This document shows, one piece after another, positions 1-5,850 of a stretch of DNA of 7,744 nucleotides (position 1 is its first letter; every line of letters starts with the position of its first letter). Origin of the DNA: Bacteroidales bacterium (GTDB lineage Bacteria; Bacteroidota; Bacteroidia; Bacteroidales; UBA932); NCBI GenBank assembly GCA_024681565.1, contig JAILAO010000166.1:1-7744 (forward strand), in the 5' to 3' direction. The position numbers and the translations under genes were made by a program. The notes below the pieces were generated by a model. It was not told the DNA's origin. It made no database searches and was given only the letters and a program-made list of their open reading frames with translations.

Positions 1-124
1 TCGCTGCGCTCTTCCCTCCCACGCCTTACGGCGCGGGCCCCTCCCGTTCACGAGCCACGGGCGGCTACGGGTTTGCGGGGTGATCCTGCCTGGCGCCGTC
101 AATCTCAAGTGTCAGTTTTTTCTC
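1..124. other. GC-rich intergenic stretch with a GNRA-type hairpin flanked by GGGAGGG repeats
   Basis: No convincing coding region is visible upstream of the nitroreductase gene. The first 45 bases hold a compact structure best read on the - strand: GGGAGGG occurs twice (complement of 14-20 and 39-45) and brackets a hairpin whose arms are 18-25 and 30-37. The hairpin loop is GTAA, a GNRA tetraloop, and one pair is a G-U wobble. A short inverted repeat, AGCC/GGCT, lies at 53-64. The design resembles a dispersed intergenic repeat or the tail of a structured element cut by the window edge. That is inference from one copy. Bases 65-124 show nothing further that I can name. Confidence 0.3.
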
Positions 125-132
125 TATATTTG
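125..132 (+). promoter_or_regulatory. Bacteroidota -7 promoter element (TATATTTG)
   Basis: TATATTTG matches the Bacteroidota housekeeping sigma consensus TAnnTTTG, in an AT-rich patch that interrupts GC-rich DNA. No clear TTTG or TTG stands about 19-21 bases upstream, so the -33 half is weak or absent. Only four bases separate the element from the ATG at 137. Transcription would therefore start at or within a few bases of the start codon. Confidence 0.6.
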
Positions 133-136
133 CGTT

Positions 137-778
137 ATGAAAAAACTGATGACCATCCTGGCGGTCGCGCTGGTGAGCCTGACCGCCTGCGCCCAGAAGG
201 CGCCCAAGACCATCCAACTGCTGGAACCCTCCTACGACGAGGGCCTGACCCTGCTGCAGGCGCTCAAAGAGCGCAAATCCTCCTCCGGCTTCACGGACAG
301 GGAGATCCCCCTGCAGGACCTCTCCAACATCCTGTGGGCCGCCGTGGGCGTGAATCGCGAAGACGGCAAACGGACCTCCCCGACCGGTTCCAACCGGCAG
401 GAGATCGAAGTCTATGCTTTCTTCAAGACAGGCGCCTACTATTACAACTATAAAAACCACACGCTGGAGCTGGTCAAGGAAGGCGACTTCCGGAGCCTGA
501 CCGGCCGCGGCGAAGCCGCCAATGCGGCCCTGGACCTGCTCTTCTTTGCCGACACCGACAAGACGGCCAATGAGAACCCGGCCGGCGGCGGAGCCGCAAC
601 CGTATCCTACGTAGATGTGGGTTATGTGTCCCAGAACGTCTATCTGGCCTGCGCCAATGCCGGCATCGGCAGCCGCGCCCGCGGGGGCTGGGACCAGCAG
701 AAACTGGTCGAGACCCTGGGCATCCGTCCGGCTCTCGTGGCCGTGCTCGGCCAGACGGTCGGCTATTGTGGAGAATAA
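137..778 (+). CDS. Nitroreductase-fold lipoprotein (SagB/ThcOx-like family)
   Basis: A 213-residue protein of the FMN-dependent nitroreductase superfamily, probably an envelope-anchored NAD(P)H/flavin oxidoreductase of unknown substrate. The start is the ATG giving MKKLM. It leads straight into a lipoprotein signal peptide with lipobox LTAC (Cys18). The GTG at 80 would add 19 residues in front of the signal and is unlikely. Family marks are the N-terminal LKERKSSSGF (about 43-52), the segment RTSPTGSNRQEIEVY (79-93), which matches the flavin-contacting R-T-A-P-S-x-N-x-Q pattern, and the C-terminal RPALVAVLGQTVGY (197-210). The usual Arg in the first motif (R-S-x-R-x-F) is Ser here, so flavin phosphate contacts may differ. 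It is the only + strand gene, has its own promoter and terminator, and converges on the lactonase gene. Family assignment is firm; substrate and cofactor use are not known. Confidence 0.85.
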   Translation: MKKLMTILAVALVSLTACAQKAPKTIQLLEPSYDEGLTLLQALKERKSSSGFTDREIPLQDLSNILWAAVGVNREDGKRTSPTGSNRQEIEVYAFFKTGAYYYNYKNHTLELVKEGDFRSLTGRGEAANAALDLLFFADTDKTANENPAGGGAATVSYVDVGYVSQNVYLACANAGIGSRARGGWDQQKLVETLGIRPALVAVLGQTVGYCGE

Positions 779-785
779 TCGCCGA

Positions 786-1865
786 TCAGAACAGTTGCAC
801 ACAGACAGGATGGTTCTGACGGACCGTCCTGTCTTTTTGTAAGCGGAGCGCGCCCGTTTCGGGGTCACGCGCATACACTTCGATGGCATCGTCGTCCCGG
901 CAGGCACAGAGCAGCCAGCGGCCGTCCGGGGAAAGGGTGACGTTGCGCGGATGCGCCCCGGTGCGCTGGAATCCCGCCCGCCGGACCCGCCCGCTCTGCG
1001 GATCCACGCGGAAGATGGCGATGCCTTCGCCCCGCAGGCGGTGACTGGTGTAGAGAAAACGCCCGTCCGGGCTGAGGTGGATGTCGGCGCTGCCCTTGCC
1101 CCGGCCGCGGTAGGCTTTCAGCTCCTGGACCGGCGTAAGCGTGCCGTCCTCATAGCGCAGCACGGTGAGCGTGTCGCCCAATTCCCCCAGCACGTAGCAG
1201 AAGCGCCCGTCGGCGCTGAAGATGAAGTGGCGCGGGCCGCTGCCCGGCGTGGCCCGCCAGGCGATGTCCGGTTCGCCGACCGGAAGTCCGTCCCCCGTCA
1301 GGACGGGGAAACGGCGCAGTGCGTCGCAGCCCAGGTCGGAGGCGAAAACGTATCGGCCGTCCGGCGAGAGCACGCAGCAGTGCATCCGGGACTCCGTCCC
1401 GAAATAAAAGGCTTTGCGCAGGGGTTCCAGCGAACCGTCCGCTGCAACCGGGAAGAGGGTCACGGACCCGCCGAAGTAGTTGGCGACCAGGACGAATCCG
1501 TTCAGGTACATGATGTTGCAGGGGTTCCCGTTGCCGCTGCCGTCCGGGCAGTTGCTCTGGAAGCCGGTCAGTTCCAGCTCCCGGGCGCCGAGCCGCAGGG
1601 CATACGCACCCTGGCGGTCGTCATTGAACTCACGGCAGGCCCAGACGCGCGTCCTGTCGGCGGACGGGATCAGGAAGGATGTGTTGATCGCTTCCGGCTC
1701 GGCAGCCAGCAGGGACGTAGCGCCGGTGGCGCCGTCGAAGCTGTAGAGGAAGGCGCCGGTGTCCTTGCCGTCTCCGGTGTAGGACCCGACCAGCAGCCGC
1801 AGGTCCTGGGCCTGCAGGAGCGCCGCGCCCAGAAGCAGGGCGGCGGAAAGGAAAAATCTGCGCAT
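786..1865 (-). CDS. Exported lactonase-family seven-bladed beta-propeller protein
   Basis: A 359-residue protein of the lactonase family (6-phosphogluconolactonase/YbhE fold, PF10282-like). The start chosen is the ATG at 1865, because it opens a clean Sec signal peptide (MRRFFLSAALLLGAALLQAQ). The longer reading frame runs back into the preceding gene. Propeller blades are marked by repeated LSPDGR-type turns (about 167, 265, 311, plus FSADGR at 216). Family signatures are LLVGSYTGDGKDTGAF (24-39), GSGPRHFIF (208-216) and GAHPRNVTLSPDGR (303-316). Export argues against the cytosolic pentose-phosphate step usually attached to the name Pgl; an envelope role on a sugar lactone or related compound is inference. 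Its ATG lies one base after the stop of the sialate O-acetylesterase gene, so the two are almost certainly co-transcribed and translationally coupled. Its 3' end carries the terminator of the opposing gene. Confidence 0.85.
   Translation of the reverse strand: MRRFFLSAALLLGAALLQAQDLRLLVGSYTGDGKDTGAFLYSFDGATGATSLLAAEPEAINTSFLIPSADRTRVWACREFNDDRQGAYALRLGARELELTGFQSNCPDGSGNGNPCNIMYLNGFVLVANYFGGSVTLFPVAADGSLEPLRKAFYFGTESRMHCCVLSPDGRYVFASDLGCDALRRFPVLTGDGLPVGEPDIAWRATPGSGPRHFIFSADGRFCYVLGELGDTLTVLRYEDGTLTPVQELKAYRGRGKGSADIHLSPDGRFLYTSHRLRGEGIAIFRVDPQSGRVRRAGFQRTGAHPRNVTLSPDGRWLLCACRDDDAIEVYARDPETGALRLQKDRTVRQNHPVCVQLF
804..838 (+). terminator. Intrinsic terminator of the nitroreductase gene, inside the lactonase coding end
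   Basis: Arms 804-816 and 821-833 form a 13-bp stem with two G-U wobbles around a TGAC loop, followed directly by TTTTT (834-838). It starts 25 bases after the nitroreductase stop. It is one-directional: on the - strand the hairpin is not followed by a T run. The same bases encode residues KDRTVRQNHPV near the C-terminus of the convergent lactonase-family protein. Confidence 0.85.
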
Positions 1866-1866
1866 C

Positions 1867-3270
1867 TTACTTGCCGAGTTGGAAAGGATAGGCCGGCAGG
1901 CCGGCATCGTTGTACAGGTTGGGCTGCGCCGTCTCGCGCCAGGCGAAGCGCACGGCCTTCGGTGCCGGGACGTCCGGGCTCATCACGGCGACCTCGTCCT
2001 TGCCGACGATGTCGGCGAAAGCCTGGTGCCAGATGCCGTCGGCGCCGGCGATCTCGAACCACTTGAGCCGGGCGGTGCTGCGCGGCTCCACGGAGTTGCT
2101 GCGTCCGACCAGTCCCTCGCCGCAATGGATGAAACGGACGACCAGCCGCTGCCCGGCACCGTCCGGGTCGGCTTCCGTGCGGAGCGATTGCGCCCGGGGA
2201 CCGGACCATTCGCCGAGTTCGCCGTGACCGTAATGGCAGACCAGCGCCAGTTTCGCCAGACGCTGGCCGACGGTCCATTTGTAGGAAGGGTGGATGTCTT
2301 CGAGATTGTCCACCAGGTCGGAGATATAGATGGCCGCGCTGTTGGGGACGGTCTGCTCGCTGCGGAGCTGGACCTGCCAGAAGAGCGGCAGCGCCTCGGC
2401 CGTGACCTTGGACTGGCGGTGCATGCGGTCGGAGAAGGTGTGCGGGGCGAGCATCACGGAGTAAACCGGGGCGTCAGGGACGCCGAAACCCTCCCGCCAG
2501 AAGGCGCAGAGCCGCTGGTAATCTTCGAGATAATGGTCATTGCGCTGTGCCAGGTCGGTCTCGCCCTGGTACCAGAGGAAGCCGGCGAGGGCATAGGGCA
2601 TCAGGGGCTCGACCATGCGCGAGCCCAGATTTCCGCCCGGCAGCCACTGGGCGATGGCGGAGCCGCCCACGGAGGCGCTGATCAGTCCTACGGGCACGCC
2701 GAGCTGCTCGTGCAGCTGCTTGGCGAAGAAATACCCGGCGGCGGACACGGGGGCGAGGCCATCTCCGACTGCGTGCTTCCAGGCGTCCTTCGCGGGTTCG
2801 CCGCGCCGGGCCGGCCGGCTGCCGCTCAGATAGACGCGGATCCCCGGGTTGTCGGTCTTCTGCAGTTCGAGCGCAGCGAGGTCTTCGCCCTTGCGGGGCG
2901 GCGCCTGCCAGCTGCGGCGCATCTCATAGGCCATGTTGGACTGTCCCGAGCAGAGCCAGACTTCGCCATAGACGACATCGGCAAAGCGCAGGGTTTCTTT
3001 CCGGCCCTTGACCTGCAGGACGTAACTGCAGCCGTCGGCCTGACCGGCCGGCAGACCGACGCGCCAGGCGCCCTGCCTGTCGGCGCGGACCTTGACGGTC
3101 GCGACGGGGGCTCCGCCCGTTTCGGGGAGGAGCGATACGACGATCTGTTCTCTGGGTTCGGCCTGTCCCCAGACGGGGACTTCACGGCCCTGCTGCAGGA
3201 CCATATGGTCAGAGAAGATCTGCGGCAGCAGAAGGGTCAGGATCTGGAAAAGGAGCGGAATACGCATCAT
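1867..3270 (-). CDS. Exported SGNH-type sialate O-acetylesterase-like protein
   Basis: A 467-residue carbohydrate esterase resembling sialic acid-specific 9-O-acetylesterases (SASA family, PF03629-like). Such enzymes remove O-acetyl groups from sialic acids or from acetylated glycans, usually in the periplasm. A hydrophobic N-terminus (about 4-17) acts as an export signal. It is followed by the family opening IFSDHMVLQQGREVPVWG (18-35). The nucleophile motif GQSNM is at 109-113 (Ser111), a Gly-rich oxyanion turn SVGGS at 200-204, WYQGE at 233-237, and the Asp/His pair in DIHP at 325-328. All expected catalytic elements are intact. Family length is typically 450-650, so this is a compact member without extra modules. 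MM starts the protein; the first ATG is taken and the second is possible. It leads a two-gene operon with the lactonase-family gene. No sialidase, NanA or SusC/D genes are visible, so the exact substrate is open. Confidence 0.88.
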   Translation of the reverse strand: MMRIPLLFQILTLLLPQIFSDHMVLQQGREVPVWGQAEPREQIVVSLLPETGGAPVATVKVRADRQGAWRVGLPAGQADGCSYVLQVKGRKETLRFADVVYGEVWLCSGQSNMAYEMRRSWQAPPRKGEDLAALELQKTDNPGIRVYLSGSRPARRGEPAKDAWKHAVGDGLAPVSAAGYFFAKQLHEQLGVPVGLISASVGGSAIAQWLPGGNLGSRMVEPLMPYALAGFLWYQGETDLAQRNDHYLEDYQRLCAFWREGFGVPDAPVYSVMLAPHTFSDRMHRQSKVTAEALPLFWQVQLRSEQTVPNSAAIYISDLVDNLEDIHPSYKWTVGQRLAKLALVCHYGHGELGEWSGPRAQSLRTEADPDGAGQRLVVRFIHCGEGLVGRSNSVEPRSTARLKWFEIAGADGIWHQAFADIVGKDEVAVMSPDVPAPKAVRFAWRETAQPNLYNDAGLPAYPFQLGK

Positions 3271-3294
3271 CGGTCATTGGTTTTTATGGTTATA

Positions 3295-3325
3295 CAAAGA
3301 TAATAAAATGGAAGCGGGGAGCAAA
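3295..3325 (-). promoter_or_regulatory. Promoter of the esterase-lactonase operon (TTTG-N19-TATCTTTG)
   Basis: On the - strand TATCTTTG (3302 down to 3295) is a perfect Bacteroidota -7 element. A TTTG (3325 to 3322) sits exactly 19 bases upstream as the -33 element. The ATG of the esterase gene follows 24 bases after the -7 element, giving a leader of about 15-20 bases. The -33 TTTG is also the first four bases of the 3' arm of the clpB terminator hairpin. Confidence 0.8.
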
Positions 3326-3344
3326 CAAATCTTTGCTCCCCGCT
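3305..3344 (-). terminator. Intrinsic terminator after clpB, overlapping the next promoter
   Basis: Arms 3332-3344 and 3313-3325 make a perfect 13-bp stem, largely GC, with a 6-base loop. On the - strand the hairpin is followed by TTCCATTTTATTA, an interrupted T tract. It starts 21 bases after the clpB stop. The broken T run makes it somewhat weaker than a textbook terminator, but the stem is strong. It would isolate clpB from the esterase operon. Confidence 0.75.
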
Positions 3345-3365
3345 CCGTCATCTTACGGCAGCCTG

Positions 3366-5420
3366 TCAGCGGTTGCGCAGGACGGTCTGCCCGTCCACGC
3401 AATCCACTTCGATGCTGGCATCTTTGTGGATCTTGCCTTCGAGGATCTCCCGGGCCAGCTTGTTGACCAGCTCGCGCTGGATCAGCCGTTTGACGGGCCG
3501 GGCGCCATAGACGGGATCATAGCCGTTCTCGACCATGTCGTCTTCGAAGGCGCGGGTGAAGCTCAGGGAGACGTTCTCGTTCTCGAGTTTCTTGCGCAGG
3601 ATCTCCATCTGGATGCGCACGATCTCGCGGATGTTGTCCGGCGTGAGGACGTCGAAGACCACGATCTCGTCGATACGGTTGAGGAATTCGGGACGCATCC
3701 GCAGGCGGAGCTCCTCCTCCTTGAGGTTGGAGGTCATGATGAGGATGGTGTTCTTGAAGTCCACCGTCCGGCCCTTGTTGTCGGTCAGCCGGCCGTCGTC
3801 CAGGACCTGGAGCAGGATGTTGAACACGTCCGGGTGCGCCTTCTCGATCTCGTCCAGCAAGACCACGGAGTAGGGTTTGCGCCGCACGGCCTCGGTCAGC
3901 TGGCCGCCTTCGTCGTAGCCGACATATCCCGGAGGAGCGCCGATCAGCCGGCTGACGGTATGGCTCTCCTGATATTCGCTCATGTCGATACGCGTCATCA
4001 TGGTCTCGTCGTTGAACAGGAACTCGGCAAGGGCCTTGGCGAGTTCGGTCTTGCCCACGCCCGTGGTGCCGAGGAAGAGGAAGGAGCCGATGGGCCGGTG
4101 CTCGTTGGACAGGCCGGCGCGGCTGCGGCGTACGGCGTCGGACACGGCCGAGATGGCCTTGTCCTGCCCGACGACACGCTTGTGCAGCTCGGCCTCCATC
4201 CGCAGGAGTTTCTCTTTCTCGCTCTCGAGCATCCGGTTGACCGGGATGCCGGTCCAGCGGGCCACGACCTCGGCGATGTCCTCCGGCGTGACCGCTTCGG
4301 TGATGATCGGGTCCTGGATGCCCGCCTGCCGGGCGGTCAGCTCCTCGATGCGTTTCTGGGCGGCGGCGAGCTTGCCGTAGCGGATCTCCGCCACCTTGCC
4401 GTAGTCTCCGGAGCGCTCGGCGATGGCCGCCTCGCGCTTGTAGTCTTCGATCTGCTGGCGTGTGTTGTTGAGTTCGGTCACGATGCCTTTCTCTTCGCTC
4501 CAGCGCTTGGCGAGGGTGTCCCGCTCGGCTTTCGCCTCCCGGAGTTCCTCTTCGATCTTCTCGGACTTGAGGCTCACGCCTTCGCGTTTGATGGCCTCTT
4601 TCTCGATCTCGAGCTGGCGGATCTTGCTGTCCAGGATGTCGATCGGCTCCGGGACGGAGTTCATCTCCAGGCGCAGCTTGGAGGCCGCTTCGTCGATGAG
4701 GTCGATGGCCTTGTCCGGCAGGAAGCGGTTGTTGATGTAGCGGTGGCTCAGGTTGACGGCGGCGATCAGGGCGTCGTCTTCGATGCTCACGCGGTGGTGG
4801 TTCTCATACTTCTCTTTCAGACCGCGCAGGATGGCGATGGATTCGGCGGGCGTCGGCTCGTCCACCATCACCTTCTGGAACCGGCGCTCCAGCGCCTTGT
4901 CCTGCTCGAAATATTTCTGGTACTCGTCGAGGGTCGTGGAGCCGATGGTGCGCAGTTCGCCGCGCGCCAGGGCGGGTTTCAGGATGTTGGATGCGTCCAT
5001 GGCGCCCGAGGAACGTCCCGCACCCACGAGGGTGTGGATCTCGTCGATGAAGAGGATGATCTCTCCGTCGCTGTCTACGACTTCCTTGACGACGCCCTTG
5101 AGGCGCTCTTCGAATTCACCCTGGTATTTGGCGCCTGCGATCAGGGCACCCATGTCCAGGGAGTAAACCTTGCGGCTTTTGAGGTTTTCGGGCACTTGCC
5201 CGTTGACGATCTTGGTGGCGATGCCCTCCGAGATGGCGGTCTTGCCGACACCGGGCTCTCCAACCAGGATCGGGTTGTTCTTGGTGCGACGGCTCAGGAT
5301 CTGCAGCACGCGACGGATTTCCTCGTCGCGGCCGATGACCGGGTCGAGCTTTCCTTTGGCCGCGGCCTCGTTGAGGTCCACGGCGTACTTGCTTAAGAAT
5401 TCGTACTTGCTGGTTTCCAT
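3366..5420 (-). CDS. clpB: ClpB-type disaggregase lacking the N-terminal domain
   Basis: A 684-residue AAA+ chaperone that, with DnaK/DnaJ/GrpE, would extract and refold aggregated cytosolic proteins. AAA module 1 has GEPGVGKT (54-61), pore loop AKYQGEFE (97-104), Walker B ILFIDEIH (122-129) and ALERR (176-180). A coiled-coil middle domain of about 120 residues follows (about 253-375), which marks ClpB rather than ClpA or ClpC. AAA module 2 has GTTGVGKT (451-458), GYVGYDEGG (498-506), LLDEIEKAHPD (521-531), TSN (563-565), NRIDE (581-585) and sensor 2 GARP (639-642). Two departures stand out. The Clp-N domain (about 150 residues) is missing, and the link from TSN to RPEFLNRID is 10 residues against about 30 in E. 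coli ClpB. Upstream DNA holds no lost N-domain. The start is the ATG at 5420; a TTG six bases earlier is possible. It sits downstream of secG across 73 bases of inverted repeats. Confidence 0.93.
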   Translation of the reverse strand: METSKYEFLSKYAVDLNEAAAKGKLDPVIGRDEEIRRVLQILSRRTKNNPILVGEPGVGKTAISEGIATKIVNGQVPENLKSRKVYSLDMGALIAGAKYQGEFEERLKGVVKEVVDSDGEIILFIDEIHTLVGAGRSSGAMDASNILKPALARGELRTIGSTTLDEYQKYFEQDKALERRFQKVMVDEPTPAESIAILRGLKEKYENHHRVSIEDDALIAAVNLSHRYINNRFLPDKAIDLIDEAASKLRLEMNSVPEPIDILDSKIRQLEIEKEAIKREGVSLKSEKIEEELREAKAERDTLAKRWSEEKGIVTELNNTRQQIEDYKREAAIAERSGDYGKVAEIRYGKLAAAQKRIEELTARQAGIQDPIITEAVTPEDIAEVVARWTGIPVNRMLESEKEKLLRMEAELHKRVVGQDKAISAVSDAVRRSRAGLSNEHRPIGSFLFLGTTGVGKTELAKALAEFLFNDETMMTRIDMSEYQESHTVSRLIGAPPGYVGYDEGGQLTEAVRRKPYSVVLLDEIEKAHPDVFNILLQVLDDGRLTDNKGRTVDFKNTILIMTSNLKEEELRLRMRPEFLNRIDEIVVFDVLTPDNIREIVRIQMEILRKKLENENVSLSFTRAFEDDMVENGYDPVYGARPVKRLIQRELVNKLAREILEGKIHKDASIEVDCVDGQTVLRNR

Positions 5421-5456
5421 AATCAAAATCGTCGGCCCTTTAGTGGGTCGACGATT
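5421..5456 (-). terminator. Hairpin immediately before the clpB start: secG terminator or clpB leader structure
   Basis: Arms 5449-5456 and 5427-5434 are perfect inverted copies (AATCGTCG/CGACGATT). They extend inward by one G-U wobble and three GC pairs, giving 12 pairs around a 6-base loop. On the - strand TTTTGATT overlaps and follows the stem, then the clpB ATG comes six bases after the stem. The shape fits an intrinsic terminator for the secG operon. Its position, directly over the clpB ribosome landing region, also fits an attenuator or translation-blocking leader hairpin. Sequence alone does not separate these. Confidence 0.5.
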
Positions 5457-5460
5457 CTGC

Positions 5461-5475
5461 GCTCAAATGTTGAGC
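5461..5475. repeat. Short inverted repeat GCTCAA-ATG-TTGAGC in the secG-clpB gap
   Basis: Six-base perfect arms with a 3-base centre. It lies between the larger leader hairpin and a further palindrome. It could be an operator half of the clpB control region or part of a folded leader. Confidence 0.4.
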
Positions 5476-5478
5476 CAA

Positions 5479-5491
5479 TGACAAATTGTCA
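5479..5491. repeat. Palindrome TGACAA-A-TTGTCA just after the secG stop
   Basis: Perfect six-base arms about a single central base, the typical geometry of a dimeric repressor site. It lies between the secG stop codon and the other two inverted repeats. It differs from the CIRCE element (TTAGCACTC-N9-GAGTGCTAA), so HrcA binding is not supported. Confidence 0.4.
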
Positions 5492-5493
5492 GT

Positions 5494-5850
5494 TTAGTTG
5501 GCCGGGGTTTCTGCCGGGGCGGTCGGGGCGTCCTGCTGGATGGGAGCGGACGGGAACTCCGGCTGGGCGTCCGGGGTGACATTCTCGATCTGGTCGGTCA
5601 CGTCGATGGCGGTACCGTTGGTGCCGGTCGTGAAGGACGAGATGATGGAGACGACGAGAATGAAGGCGACGAGGCCCCAGGTGATTTTCTCGAGGATGTC
5701 AGCGGTCTGGCGGACACCGAAAGTCTGGTTGCCGGCCACGAAGTTGCTGGCGAGACCCTCTCCCTTGCCGTTCTGCAACAGCACCACGATGATGAGCAGG
5801 ATGGAGGCGAGGATGATGAGCACGGTCAAAATCACAAACAGTGTATTCAT
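5494..5850 (-). CDS. secG: Preprotein translocase subunit SecG
   Basis: A 118-residue inner-membrane protein. SecG is the accessory subunit of the SecYEG channel and eases SecA-driven export. Two membrane segments are clear, about 4-26 and 55-74. Between them is the conserved cytoplasmic loop LLQNGKGEGLASNF (24-37) followed by the GNQTFGVRQTADILEK region. After the second segment runs a hydrophilic tail rich in Pro, Ala, Gln and Asp (about 80-118), common in Bacteroidota SecG and absent from the shorter enterobacterial protein. The ATG overlaps the stop of the upstream TPR-like gene by four bases (ATGA), showing coupling. A possible extra promoter of its own lies within the end of that gene. 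Confidence 0.93.
   Translation of the reverse strand: MNTLFVILTVLIILASILLIIVVLLQNGKGEGLASNFVAGNQTFGVRQTADILEKITWGLVAFILVVSIISSFTTGTNGTAIDVTDQIENVTPDAQPEFPSAPIQQDAPTAPAETPAN

Noticed and set aside
65..907. 280-codon open frame on the - strand across the nitroreductase gene
   Set aside because: The nitroreductase has a promoter, lipoprotein signal, family motifs and terminator on the + strand. The antisense product is compositionally biased and runs through that terminator.
786..1865. Assigning the symbol pgl and a cytosolic pentose-phosphate role
   Set aside because: The fold fits, but the clear signal peptide puts the product outside the cytoplasm, so the standard Pgl role is not supported.
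951..2066. 371-codon open frame on the + strand opposite the lactonase gene
   Set aside because: It crosses the junction of two real - strand genes, is rich in Arg/Ala/Gly/Pro and has no domain signal.
1879..3303. 474-codon open frame on the + strand opposite the esterase gene
   Set aside because: Shadow of a well-supported SGNH esterase gene. It has no family features and no promoter or start context.
3333..5396. 687-codon open frame on the + strand opposite clpB
   Set aside because: It mirrors the clpB gene in a GC-rich genome where antisense stops are rare. The product is low-complexity (runs of V, L, D, G, H) with no recognisable domain, and clpB motifs are complete on the other strand.
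5427..5491. CIRCE element for HrcA control of clpB
   Set aside because: None of the three inverted repeats matches TTAGCACTC-N9-GAGTGCTAA in sequence or spacing.
5421..5493. Remnant or frameshifted ClpB N-terminal domain upstream of clpB
   Set aside because: The gap is only 73 bases, full of inverted repeats and bounded by an intact secG. It cannot hold about 150 codons.
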